A DNA stretch of 64,000 bases from Propionibacteriaceae bacterium (GTDB lineage Bacteria; Actinomycetota; Actinomycetes; Propionibacteriales; Propionibacteriaceae), in contig JADKFR010000001.1 in the NCBI GenBank assembly GCA_016717345.1, positions 310,001 through 374,000 on the forward strand, read 5' to 3'. The first letter of the stretch is position 1; every line of letters begins with the position of its first letter. Both the position numbers and the translations under genes were made by a program. This document shows, piece after piece, positions 43,266-51,610 of the stretch. The notes below the pieces were generated by a model. That model ran no database searches. It was not told the DNA's origin and saw only the letters and a program-made list of their open reading frames with translations.

Positions 43266-43862
43266 TCAGCCGAAGTGACGCACTCCGGACAGGTCGACCA
43301 ACTCCCAGCCCGCCTGGGGCGACCCGTCGATCACGATGACGGCGGTGTTGTCCAGATGGGCCTCACCGATCGCCTGCTGGAAGCCCCGGACGCGCGCCAT
43401 CGACCACACCCTCAGCGCCGCCCCGTGGCTGACAACCATGGCGACGTCGTGGTCCTCGACGGCGACCTCACCGATCGCCGCATCGAATCTGGCGAGGAAT
43501 TCATGGGCGTTCTCGCCTCCCGGCACCCGGGCTTCGAGCTCCCCCGTCCCCCAGGCGATCAGGGTGCCGATGTAGCGGGTGGCGTCGGCCGACAGCTCGT
43601 CCTCCCCCGCCGGTACCTCGCGCAGCCCGGGCAGGACCCGCAGCTCCAGTCCACGGGCTTGCGCCACGGGACGAGCGGTCTGCTGGGTGCGCACCAACGT
43701 GGACGTGTAGACGGCGTCGATCCGGTGGTGGGAGAGGCGCTCCACCAACGTCGCGGCCTGTTCCAGGCCGCCATCGTCCAGGTCGGCCCCCGGTTCGGCG
43801 GTATCCAGCACGAAGCCCACATTGGAGGCCGTACGGCCATGTCGCACCAGGATCAGACGCAT
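43266..43862 (-). CDS. Histidine phosphatase (phosphoglycerate-mutase-like)
   Basis: 198 residues. RHG motif in LILVRHGRTASN at the N-terminus, TSTLVRTQQTARPVA, the Glu of GLREVPAGEDE, and the second catalytic His in MVVSHGAALRVW make a complete branch-2-like active site. The substrate (a phosphorylated metabolite or sugar) is not evident from the context. Confidence 0.88.
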   Translation of the reverse strand: MRLILVRHGRTASNVGFVLDTAEPGADLDDGGLEQAATLVERLSHHRIDAVYTSTLVRTQQTARPVAQARGLELRVLPGLREVPAGEDELSADATRYIGTLIAWGTGELEARVPGGENAHEFLARFDAAIGEVAVEDHDVAMVVSHGAALRVWSMARVRGFQQAIGEAHLDNTAVIVIDGSPQAGWELVDLSGVRHFG

Positions 43863-43868
43863 GCTGCG

Positions 43869-43874
43869 AGACTA
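43869..43874 (-). promoter_or_regulatory. -10 element, leaderless transcript of the histidine phosphatase
   Basis: On the minus strand TAGTCT ends six bases before ATG 43862. Confidence 0.55.
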
Positions 43875-44097
43875 CGCCGACGCGTCCACGGCCCTCCACC
43901 TGGACGCCGCGGACGGCGGGTGACGCGCCGGACGCCTCTCGAGACGGAGCCGTCGAACGATTCCCGCGCGGCGGTCCCGGGCGTGCACATATTCACACGT
44001 GGGCGTTGCCGGGTTGGGTCACCCCCGGTCGGGCAACACTGCTAGCGTCGGAGGCGATGCCCCGCCTTCGTCACACACTCATCGAGGAGAAACCATC

Positions 44098-45087
44098 GTG
44101 AGCAATCCCCCCGTCAAAGTAGCTGTCACCGGCGCAGCCGGACAGATCTGCTACAGCCTGCTCTTCCGGATCGCCAGCGGTGCTCTGCTCGGCCCCGACC
44201 AGCCCGTCGAACTCCGCCTCCTGGAGATCACCCCTGCCCTCAAGGCCCTCGAGGGCGTCGTCATGGAACTGGACGACTGCGCCTTCCCGCTGCTCAGCAG
44301 GGTCGAGATCGGCGACGACGCCACCAAGGTCTTCGACGGGGTCAACCTCGCCATGCTGGTGGGTGCCCGCCCGCGGACGGCCGGCATGGAGCGCGGCGAC
44401 CTGCTGAGCGCCAACGGCGCCATCTTCACCGCCCAGGGCAAGGCCCTGAACGAGGTGGCCGCCGACGACGTCCGGGTGCTCATCACGGGCAACCCGGCGA
44501 ACACCAACGCCCTGATCGCCATGACCAACGCCCCCGACATCCCCAAGGAGCGGTTCAACGCGCTCACCCGCCTCGACCACAACCGGGCGATCTCCCAGGT
44601 CGCGGCCAAGCTCAGCGTCCCGGTCACCGCGGTGAAGCACATGACCATCTGGGGCAACCACTCCGCCACCCAGTACCCCGACGTCTTCCACGCCGACGTC
44701 AACGGTGAGAACGCCGCGGCCCTCATCAACGACCAGGCCTGGGTCGAGGACTACTTCATCCCGACCGTCGCCAAGCGTGGCGCCGCCATCATCGCGGCAC
44801 GCGGGTCGTCGTCGGCCGCTTCGGCCGCGAATGCCACCGTCGAGCACATGCACGACTGGGTGCTCGGTTCGGCTGAGGGCGACTGGGTTTCGATGTCGGT
44901 GCCCTCCGACGGCTCCTACGGCGTGCCCGAGGGGATCATCTCGTCCTTCCCGTGCGTGGTGAAGAACGGCAGCTACGAGATCGTCCAGGGCCTTGAGATC
45001 GACGCCTTCTCGCAGTCGAAGATCGACGCCTCCGTGGCCGAGTTGATCGACGAGCGCGACGCGGTGACGGCCCTCGGCCTGATCTGA
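44098..45087 (+). CDS. mdh: Malate dehydrogenase
   Basis: 329 residues. Interconverts malate and oxaloacetate with NAD+. VAVTGAAGQICYSLLFRIASG is the Rossmann loop; MLVGARPRTAGMERGDLL contains the mobile-loop Arg residues, VLITGNPANTNALIA and MTIWGNHSATQYPD (catalytic His) are present. Group of cytosolic-type MDH enzymes usual in actinobacteria. GTG 44098 follows GAGGAGA; TAGCGT at 44043-44048 is a probable -10, giving a leader of about 45 nt. Confidence 0.96.
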   Translation: MSNPPVKVAVTGAAGQICYSLLFRIASGALLGPDQPVELRLLEITPALKALEGVVMELDDCAFPLLSRVEIGDDATKVFDGVNLAMLVGARPRTAGMERGDLLSANGAIFTAQGKALNEVAADDVRVLITGNPANTNALIAMTNAPDIPKERFNALTRLDHNRAISQVAAKLSVPVTAVKHMTIWGNHSATQYPDVFHADVNGENAAALINDQAWVEDYFIPTVAKRGAAIIAARGSSSAASAANATVEHMHDWVLGSAEGDWVSMSVPSDGSYGVPEGIISSFPCVVKNGSYEIVQGLEIDAFSQSKIDASVAELIDERDAVTALGLI

Positions 45088-45101
45088 GCCGACCCGACCC
45101 A

Positions 45102-45137
45102 CCAGTGGACGCGAACCTCCGGGTTCGCGTCCACTGG
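45102..45137 (+). terminator. Terminator hairpin of mdh
   Basis: Perfect 16-bp stem (45102-45117 with 45122-45137) and a TCCG loop, 15 bp after the mdh stop. Outer bases CCCGAC and GTCGGG could extend it. Confidence 0.8.
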
Positions 45138-45221
45138 CCTGTCGGGCTCAGGCCGCCGGGTGTTGTGACCCCCAGCGACCGCAGATTTCCGACACGCCGC
45201 AGGCCGCACCGGCCGACGGGC

Positions 45222-45227
45222 TAGCGT
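45222..45227 (+). promoter_or_regulatory. -10 element, leaderless transcript of the YceH fusion gene
   Basis: TAGCGT ends six bases before GTG 45234. Confidence 0.6.
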
Positions 45228-45233
45228 GGCGGT

Positions 45234-46448
45234 GTGAGTGAGGCCGGAACACCGATCGAGCTCGACGCGATCGAGCAGCGCGTCCTGGGGAGCCTGCTGG
45301 AGAAGCAGCGAACCGTGCCCGCGACCTACCCCCTGAGCCTGAACGCGCTGCGAACCGCCTGCAACCAGACCACCAGCCGCGAACCGGTCACCCACCACGA
45401 CGAGCGCACCATCATCGACGCCATCGATCGCCTCAAAGGCCGCGGCCTGGCGCGCACGGTGTGGGCCGGCGGCAACTCCCGCGTCCTGAAGTTCCACCAG
45501 TTGCTGGACGAAGCCCTGTCCCTGCAACCTGAGGAGCGCGCACTCATCACCGTCCTGCTGTTGCGCGGACCGCAGTCGGCCGGTGAGTTGCGAACCCGCA
45601 GCGAACGACTCCACGCGTTCGAGGACAAGCAGGCCGTCGAATCCAGGCTCACGATGATGGCGGCCCTCCCGACACCGTTGGTCCGCGAGCTCGGCCGCCG
45701 TCCGGGGCAGCAGGATGCCCGGTGGATCCACCTCCTCGGGCCGGTGGAGGTCGAGCTGGACGCGGAGGCGCCGGCGTCCGATCGGGAATCCGTGCTGGAC
45801 CGGGGCCCGGCCGCCCGCAACGCGCTCGTGGTGGCGGGCTATGACGCCGTGGCTCCCGCCTACGCCGAGCAGGTGCGTGCTGAATTGGAAGCCAAGCCGT
45901 TCGACTGCTGGCTGCTGGACCGCCTGGCGTGCCTGGCCAACGGCCCTGTCGCCGATGTCGGCTGCGGCCCGGGCCACGTCGCCGCGTACCTGGCTGAGAC
46001 GGGGGCGAACGTCACCGGCTTCGACCTCTCGCCGGCAATGGTGACTCAGGCTCGGACCGACCACCCTGGGATCACGTTTGAGGTGGCGGACTTCACCCGA
46101 CTGCTTCGGCCCAGGGATGCGGCGGGGTGGGCCGGCATCGCCGCCTGGTACTCCCTGGTTCATCTGGCCCCGTCCGAACTGCCGGACGCCGTGACCGCGC
46201 TCGCCCGGACCCTGGCCCCCAACGGCTGGCTGATGCTCGCCGTCCACGTCGGCACGGGTGTGGAGCACCTCGACGCCCTGATGGGGCACCAGGTCGATCT
46301 TGACCTCGTCCTGCACGATCGGGACGCCGTCCTGGGAGCCGTGGCGGCCAGCGGGTTGGTCGACGTCGAGTGGTACCTCCGCTCCCCCTACCCCGACGTC
46401 GAGACAGCCACGCACCGCCTCTACGTGGTGGCGCGCCGCCGCACCTGA
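45234..46448 (+). CDS. YceH (DUF480) - SAM methyltransferase fusion
   Basis: 404 residues, two domains. Residues 1-170 are a DUF480/YceH domain of tandem winged helices: LDAIEQRVLGSLLEKQRTVPATYPLSLNALRTACNQTTSREPV, then RALITVLLLRGPQSAGELRTRSERLH. After a short linker, residues 195-400 form a class I methyltransferase with SAM loop VADVGCGPGHVAAYLAETGANVTGFDLSP and WYSLVHLAPSEL. E. coli YceH is only the first part, so this is a fusion. The substrate is unknown; the helices suggest contact with nucleic acid. Confidence 0.88.
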   Translation: MSEAGTPIELDAIEQRVLGSLLEKQRTVPATYPLSLNALRTACNQTTSREPVTHHDERTIIDAIDRLKGRGLARTVWAGGNSRVLKFHQLLDEALSLQPEERALITVLLLRGPQSAGELRTRSERLHAFEDKQAVESRLTMMAALPTPLVRELGRRPGQQDARWIHLLGPVEVELDAEAPASDRESVLDRGPAARNALVVAGYDAVAPAYAEQVRAELEAKPFDCWLLDRLACLANGPVADVGCGPGHVAAYLAETGANVTGFDLSPAMVTQARTDHPGITFEVADFTRLLRPRDAAGWAGIAAWYSLVHLAPSELPDAVTALARTLAPNGWLMLAVHVGTGVEHLDALMGHQVDLDLVLHDRDAVLGAVAASGLVDVEWYLRSPYPDVETATHRLYVVARRRT

Positions 46449-46481
46449 CCCGGCGCGGTGACCAGCCCCGGTCGCCCAAGC

Positions 46482-46498
46482 TAAGCTACGTATGCGTA
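46482..46498 (+). promoter_or_regulatory. Candidate -10 and operator of the acyl-CoA synthetase gene
   Basis: TAAGCT (46482-46487) is a -10 candidate. The near-palindrome TACGTATGCGTA (46487-46498) sits where transcription would start, a usual place for a TetR-like repressor. No regulator gene is adjacent. Confidence 0.35.
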
Positions 46499-46526
46499 AG
46501 TTATGGTTCCGTCCTCGGGAGTCCCC

Positions 46527-48245
46527 ATGTCCTACCTCGGCCGACCGGCTACCACCGCCACTGCCGCCGTCCGCGAAGCCCGTGACTTCCTGTTCGAGCA
46601 TGCCGCTGACTACGACGGCGCCGTCCAGGGCTTCCGCTGGCCGGAACTCACCGAGTTCAACTTCGCGCTGGAGTGGTTTGACGTCATTGCCGGCGAGCAC
46701 CCTGAGCGGGCTGCGGTCACCATCGTCGATCCTGACCTCACCTCCCACAGTTGGACCTACGCCGCCCTCGCCGAGCGCTCCGATCGGGTGGCTAATTGGC
46801 TGACCGCCCTCGGCCTGCGGCGTGGCGACAGCGCCATCGTGATGCTCAACAACTCCATCGAGATCTGGGACGTCCTGCTGGGCCTGCTCAAGGTGGGCGG
46901 GGTCGCGATCCCGACCTCCACGCTCCTCTCGGCGGCAGACCTCGACTACCGCATCACCCAGGCCGGGGCGCGGTTCGCCTTCGCACCGGTGAGCCTGCAC
47001 CATCGGTTCGCCGGGATCGCGGCGGACGTGGAACGGATCGGGGTCGGGGACGAAACGCCGGCGGGCTGGCACAACCTCGCCGAGGCGCAGGCCGCACCGA
47101 CCGGCTTCCAGCCCGACGGGCCGACCCCGGCCGACGATGCCTCCCTGCTGTATTTCACCTCAGGGACGACCGCCAGACCCAAGCTCGTCCTTCACACCCA
47201 GGTGTCCTACCCCGTGGGTCACCTGTCGACCATGTGGTGGCTGGGCGTGCGGCCGGGCGACGTCCACCTCAATATCTCGTCCCCGGGGTGGGGCAAGCAC
47301 GCGTGGAGCAACTTCTTCTCACCGTTCCTGGCCCAGGCCACCGTCTTCATCTTCAACTACGACCGTTTCGACGCCGGCGCCCTGATGCGGGTGATGGACT
47401 CCCACCACGTCACCTCCTTCTGCGCGCCGCCCACCGTCTGGCGAATGCTGATCCAGGCCGACCTGACTCAGCTCGGCACGCCGCCCCGGGAACTGGTCGG
47501 CGCGGGTGAACCGCTGAACCCCGAGGTGATCGCGAAGGTTCGCCACGCCTGGGGCGGTACCATCCGGGACGGCTTCGGGCAGACCGAGATGACCTGCTGC
47601 ATCGGCAACTCCCCTGGTCAGCTCGTCAAGGACGGCTCCATGGGACGTCCCATGCCCGGCTACGCGGTCGTCCTGCTCGATCCGGTGACCGGCGAGCCCA
47701 CCCTGGACGAGGGTGAGATCTGCCTGGACCTCTCGGTGCCCAACATCGCCCTGATGGCCGAGTACCTCCACGACCCCGCGATGACCGCAGAAGCCCGGCG
47801 CGGCGGCTACTACCACACCGGCGACATCGCCTCAGTCGACGCCGACGGCTACATCACCTACGTCGGCCGCGCCGATGACGTCTTCAAAGCCTCGGACTAC
47901 AAGATCTCGCCGTTCGAACTCGAGTCGATCCTGCTCGAGCACCCCTACGTCACCGAAGTGGCGATCGTGCCGAGTCCCGACCCCGTCCGGCTCGCCGTCC
48001 CGAAGGCCTACGTGTGCCTGATCGGGGAGGTGGCCGACTCGCCGGAGGCTGCCGCGGAAGCCATCTTCGCGCACGCCCGGGACCGGCTGTCCGCCTATCA
48101 GCGGATCCGGATCCTGGAGTTCGTCGGCGATCTGCCCAAGACGATCTCCGGCAAGATCCGCCGTGTCGAACTGCGTGAACGCGAGGCGATCCGGGTGGCC
48201 TCGGATGCTGCGGGCAACCAGTACCTGGAGCGCGACTTCCGCTGA
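46527..48245 (+). CDS. AMP-forming acyl-CoA synthetase (acetyl-/medium-chain type)
   Basis: 572 residues of the ANL superfamily. LYFTSGTTARPKLVLHT is the P-loop (near 205), RDGFGQTEMTCCIGNSPGQ the adenine/acyl motif, YYHTGDIASVDADGYITYVGRADDVFKASDYKISPFELE the hinge, and LPKTISGKIRRVELRE carries the catalytic Lys. Activates a short or medium carboxylic acid to acyl-CoA; propionate or acetate would fit the metabolism, but the acyl pocket was not modelled. ATG 46527 has GGGAG upstream; ATG 46503 has no ribosome binding site. Confidence 0.88.
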   Translation: MSYLGRPATTATAAVREARDFLFEHAADYDGAVQGFRWPELTEFNFALEWFDVIAGEHPERAAVTIVDPDLTSHSWTYAALAERSDRVANWLTALGLRRGDSAIVMLNNSIEIWDVLLGLLKVGGVAIPTSTLLSAADLDYRITQAGARFAFAPVSLHHRFAGIAADVERIGVGDETPAGWHNLAEAQAAPTGFQPDGPTPADDASLLYFTSGTTARPKLVLHTQVSYPVGHLSTMWWLGVRPGDVHLNISSPGWGKHAWSNFFSPFLAQATVFIFNYDRFDAGALMRVMDSHHVTSFCAPPTVWRMLIQADLTQLGTPPRELVGAGEPLNPEVIAKVRHAWGGTIRDGFGQTEMTCCIGNSPGQLVKDGSMGRPMPGYAVVLLDPVTGEPTLDEGEICLDLSVPNIALMAEYLHDPAMTAEARRGGYYHTGDIASVDADGYITYVGRADDVFKASDYKISPFELESILLEHPYVTEVAIVPSPDPVRLAVPKAYVCLIGEVADSPEAAAEAIFAHARDRLSAYQRIRILEFVGDLPKTISGKIRRVELREREAIRVASDAAGNQYLERDFR

Positions 48246-48264
48246 CCCACCGGCCCGCCCGCGA

Positions 48265-48280
48265 GGGCACCCGGGTGCCC
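48265..48280. terminator. Palindrome between convergent genes
   Basis: GGGCACCCGGGTGCCC is a perfect 16-bp palindrome lying between the acyl-CoA synthetase stop (48245) and the DUF3017 gene stop (48290). Short, but well placed for bidirectional termination. Confidence 0.4.
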
Positions 48281-48289
48281 GACAGCGAC

Positions 48290-48595
48290 TCAGGTGCGGG
48301 ACGGGGGGACCAGCCAGGCCAGCGCGATGATGCCGATCCCGATGCTGAGCAGGACGATCGAGTCCAGCAGTCGCCCGCGGACGGCCAGCAGGCCAACCCG
48401 CTGGTTGGGCAACAGCCGCAGGACACCCCCCACCGTGATCGACAACCCGATCAGGGAACTGCCCAGCTTCCAATGTGAACTGGCCACAACGGCCAATCCG
48501 ATGCTGACCCCGACCAGCACCGTCGCCAACGGCCATTGCCCCAGCACCTGCTGGGGGAAACTCTTGGGCGGACGTGGGGCCGCGTCGTGGCTCAC
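48290..48595 (-). CDS. DUF3017-like small membrane protein
   Basis: 101 residues, three hydrophobic segments: PLATVLVGVSIGLAVVASSHWKLG, SLIGLSITVGGVLRLLP and LLDSIVLLSIGIGIIALAWLV. Size, topology and position directly after folD match the DUF3017 proteins of actinobacteria. GTG 48595 overlaps the folD stop by 4 bp. Function unknown. Confidence 0.78.
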   Translation of the reverse strand: MSHDAAPRPPKSFPQQVLGQWPLATVLVGVSIGLAVVASSHWKLGSSLIGLSITVGGVLRLLPNQRVGLLAVRGRLLDSIVLLSIGIGIIALAWLVPPSRT

Positions 48596-49443
48596 GGCGC
48601 CGCCACCTCGGCGCGATCCACCACGTTCGACAGCAACATGGCTCGCGTCATCGGGCCCACGCCGCCGGGGATGGGGGCCACCCACGCGGCCTTCTCCCAG
48701 ACCGAGGGGGCGAGGTCTCCGACCAGGCCGGCCTCGGTCCGGGTGATGCCGACGTCCAGGCAGACGGCACCGTCAGCGATCATGTCGCCGGTCACCAGGC
48801 CGGGCGACCCGGCGGCGGCCACCACGATGTCGGCGCGCCGGGTGTGGGCGGCAAGGTCGCGGGTCCCGGTGTGGCACAGGGTCACCGTGGCATTCTCAGA
48901 GCGCCTGGTCAGCATCAGCCCCAGGGGCCGACCGACCGTCGTCCCGCGGCCGACAACGCACACCTCGGCTCCGGCCAGTGGCACCTCGTAGCGGCGCAAC
49001 AACTCGATGATCCCCCGGGGCGTGCAGGGCAGCGCTGCGGGCACCCCCAGAACCAACCGCCCAAGGTTCACCGGGTGCAACCCGTCGGCGTCCTTGGCCG
49101 GATCGATGAGTTCCAGCGCCCAGTTGTCGTCGAGGTGCCTGGGCAGCGGGAGTTGCACGATGTAGCCGGTGCAGGCGGGGTTGTCGTTGAGTTCCGTGAT
49201 GGCGCTCGCCACCTGGTCGGCCGACGCGTCGGCCGGCAGGTCGACCCTCAGGGACTCGATCCCCACCTGGGCGCAGTCCCGGTGCTTGCCGGCGACGTAG
49301 GAGCGACTCCCCGGATCGTCACCGACCAGCACCGTCCCCAGGCCCGGACGGACGCCGCGCGCCACCAGGGCCGCCACCCGAACGGCCAACTCAGCCTTGA
49401 TCTGCTTGGCGACGGCGACGCCGTCCAACTTCTGCGCGGTCAT
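48592..49443 (-). CDS. folD: Methylenetetrahydrofolate dehydrogenase/cyclohydrolase
   Basis: 283 residues. Makes 10-formyl-THF from methylene-THF using NADP+. SYVAGKHRDCAQVGIES has the catalytic Lys; YIVQLPLPRHLDD and PAKDADGLHPVNLGRL the folate site; VVGRGTTVGRPLGLML the nucleotide site. It supplies the formyl donor used by PurN and PurH encoded just upstream. Starts at ATG 49443, 2 bp past the purH stop. Confidence 0.96.
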   Translation of the reverse strand: MTAQKLDGVAVAKQIKAELAVRVAALVARGVRPGLGTVLVGDDPGSRSYVAGKHRDCAQVGIESLRVDLPADASADQVASAITELNDNPACTGYIVQLPLPRHLDDNWALELIDPAKDADGLHPVNLGRLVLGVPAALPCTPRGIIELLRRYEVPLAGAEVCVVGRGTTVGRPLGLMLTRRSENATVTLCHTGTRDLAAHTRRADIVVAAAGSPGLVTGDMIADGAVCLDVGITRTEAGLVGDLAPSVWEKAAWVAPIPGGVGPMTRAMLLSNVVDRAEVAAP

Positions 49444-49445
49444 CG

Positions 49446-51005
49446 TCAGTGGAAGAAGTGACGCGTGCCGGTGAAATACATCGTGACCCCGGCGGCCTGG
49501 GCGGCCGCGATGGTGTCGGCGTCCCGCACCGAGCCACCGGGCTGGACGATGGCGGCGACGCCGGCCTCGATCAGGAGGGCAGGGCCGTCGGCGAACGGGA
49601 AGAACGCATCCGAGGCCGCCACACAGCCGCGAGCGCGCTCGCCCGCGCGCTCAACGGCAAGCTTGCAGGAGTCCACCCGGTTCACCTGGCCCATGCCCAC
49701 GCCCACCGAGGCCCCGCCGTTGGCGAGCAGGATCGCATTCGACTTCACCGAACGGCACGCGCGCCACGCGAAGGCCAGATCGGCCAGCGTGGCGGGGTCC
49801 GCCGGCTCCCCGGCCACCAGCTCCCATTGCGCGGGGTCGTCTCCGGGGGCGTCGATCCGGTCCGGCTCCTGCACCAACGCGCCGCCCGAGATCGGCAGCA
49901 ACTGCCTCACCCGGTGGGTGTAGGCCGGCGCCCGCAGGACGCGGAGGTTCTTCTTCCGGCCGAGGATCTCCAGGGACCCGGCCTCGTAGTCGGGCGCGAT
50001 GACGACCTCGGTGAAGATGTCGGCGATCTGGGCGGCGGCCTCGACGCTGAGCGGACGGTTGACCGCGATCACCCCGCCGAAGGCGGAGACCGGGTCACAG
50101 GCCTGGGCCAGGCGATGCGCCTCGGCGATGTCGGCGCCCACCGCGATGCCGCACGGGTTGGCGTGCTTGATGATCGCCACCGCCGGTTCGGCGAAGTCGT
50201 AGGCCGCCCGGTAGGCGGCGTCGCCGTCGGTGTAGTTGTTGAAGCTCATCTCCTTGCCGTGCAGTTGCTCGGCCTGGGTCAACCCGGCCGGACCGGACGC
50301 AGCGGCGTACAGGGCCGCCACCTGGTGGGAGTTCTCGCCGTAGCGCAGGCCGCCCACTTTGTCCCAACTGCCACCCATCCAGGCCGGGAAGCCGTCCCCG
50401 CCCGAGGAATCGGTGAGCACGCTGCCCATCCAGGAGGCCACCGCAATGTCATAGGTGGCGGTATGCACGAACGCGGCCGCAGCCAACGCCTTGCGCTGCT
50501 CCAGCGTGTAGCCCCCGGCTGCCAACGCCGCGACCAGCTCCGGATACTGGCCGGGCGAGGTCACGATCGCCACGCTGGGGTGGTTCTTGGCCGCACCCCG
50601 GACCATCGACGGCCCACCGATGTCGATCTGCTCCACGCACTCGTCGATCCCGGCGCCGCCGGCCACGGTCTGGGTAAAGGGGTACAGGTTGCTGACAACC
50701 AGGTCGAAGGGCGCAATTCCAAGCTCACGCAGTGCCTCGCGATGGGATTCCAGCCGGCGGTCAGCCAGCAGGCCCGCATGGATCGCCGGATGCAGCGTCT
50801 TGACGCGCCCGTCCAGACACTCCGGGAAGCCCGTCACGGATTCCACCGCGATCACCGGCACCCCTGATGCCGCCAGGGTGCTTGCGGTGGACCCCGTCGA
50901 CACGATCTCGACGCCGGCCTGGGCGAGGACCTTGCCGAGATCAGCCAGTCCGGTCTTGTCGTACACCGAGACCAGGGCTCGGCGAATGGGCAGGCGGTCG
51001 TTCAT
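49446..51005 (-). CDS. purH: Bifunctional AICAR formyltransferase/IMP cyclohydrolase
   Basis: 519 residues. Performs the last two steps of IMP synthesis. The N-terminal cyclohydrolase domain begins RRALVSVYDKTGLADLGKVL and has STGSTASTLAASGV and DGRVKTLHPAIHAGLL; the transformylase domain has LRYGENSHQVAALY, IIKHANPCGIAVG (catalytic Lys-His) and AASDAFFPFADGP. ATG 51005 follows AGGGGAACA. Its first 65 bp lie inside the purN 3' end. Confidence 0.96.
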   Translation of the reverse strand: MNDRLPIRRALVSVYDKTGLADLGKVLAQAGVEIVSTGSTASTLAASGVPVIAVESVTGFPECLDGRVKTLHPAIHAGLLADRRLESHREALRELGIAPFDLVVSNLYPFTQTVAGGAGIDECVEQIDIGGPSMVRGAAKNHPSVAIVTSPGQYPELVAALAAGGYTLEQRKALAAAAFVHTATYDIAVASWMGSVLTDSSGGDGFPAWMGGSWDKVGGLRYGENSHQVAALYAAASGPAGLTQAEQLHGKEMSFNNYTDGDAAYRAAYDFAEPAVAIIKHANPCGIAVGADIAEAHRLAQACDPVSAFGGVIAVNRPLSVEAAAQIADIFTEVVIAPDYEAGSLEILGRKKNLRVLRAPAYTHRVRQLLPISGGALVQEPDRIDAPGDDPAQWELVAGEPADPATLADLAFAWRACRSVKSNAILLANGGASVGVGMGQVNRVDSCKLAVERAGERARGCVAASDAFFPFADGPALLIEAGVAAIVQPGGSVRDADTIAAAQAAGVTMYFTGTRHFFH

Positions 51006-51606
51006 TGTTCCCCTGGTCGTGGCTGTCGGTGGCCAGCGCGGCATGGTCGCGGGCCAGGTCGTTGACGGTGTCGACGAGCAGCTGCCGCTCGACCACCTTG
51101 ATGCGCTCGTGGAGGGACTCCACGGTGTCCTCCGGCCTCACCCGGACCGGCTCCTGGGCCAGGATCCGGCCCGAGTCGACCCCCTCATCGACCAGGAACA
51201 GGGTCGCCCCGGTCACCTTGACGCCATGGGCGAGGGCGTCCCGCGGGCCGTGCATCCCGGGAAACGACGGCAACAGCGCGGGGTGGGTGTTGACCATCAC
51301 GAACCGGTCCAGGAACGCGGGCCCCACCAACTTCATGAATCCGGCGCTCACCACGAGATCGGGCTCGAACGCGGCCACGGCTTTGGTGAGTCTTTCGTCC
51401 CAGGAGGCTCGGTCCTCGCCCTTGGCGAGCGGTTCCACGAACGTCGGAACCCCGGCGCGTTGCGCGCGGAGGAGACCATAGGCTGCCGGACGGTCGGAGC
51501 CGACAGCAACGACGCTGGCCGCCAACTCCCCGCTGCGCTCGGCATCCAGGAGTGACTGGAGGAGCGTCCCGGATCCGGAGACCAGAACCACGAGGCGCAA
51601 CGGCAT
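50941..51606 (-). CDS. purN: Phosphoribosylglycinamide formyltransferase
   Basis: 221 residues. Formylates GAR with 10-formyl-THF in purine synthesis. LVVLVSGSGTLLQSLLD, SAGFMKLVGPAFLD, MVNTHPALLPSFPGMHG (catalytic Asn and His) and FLVDEGVDSGRILAQ are intact. The last 20 residues (DQGNNERPPAHSPSPGLGV and on) are low-complexity and coincide with the overlap with purH, so the stop codon may have drifted downstream. TAGGGT ending six bases before ATG 51606 suggests an internal leaderless promoter, although SD-like AGGG overlaps it. Confidence 0.94.
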   Translation of the reverse strand: MPLRLVVLVSGSGTLLQSLLDAERSGELAASVVAVGSDRPAAYGLLRAQRAGVPTFVEPLAKGEDRASWDERLTKAVAAFEPDLVVSAGFMKLVGPAFLDRFVMVNTHPALLPSFPGMHGPRDALAHGVKVTGATLFLVDEGVDSGRILAQEPVRVRPEDTVESLHERIKVVERQLLVDTVNDLARDHAALATDSHDQGNNERPPAHSPSPGLGVRQDRTG

Positions 51607-51610
51607 GGCC

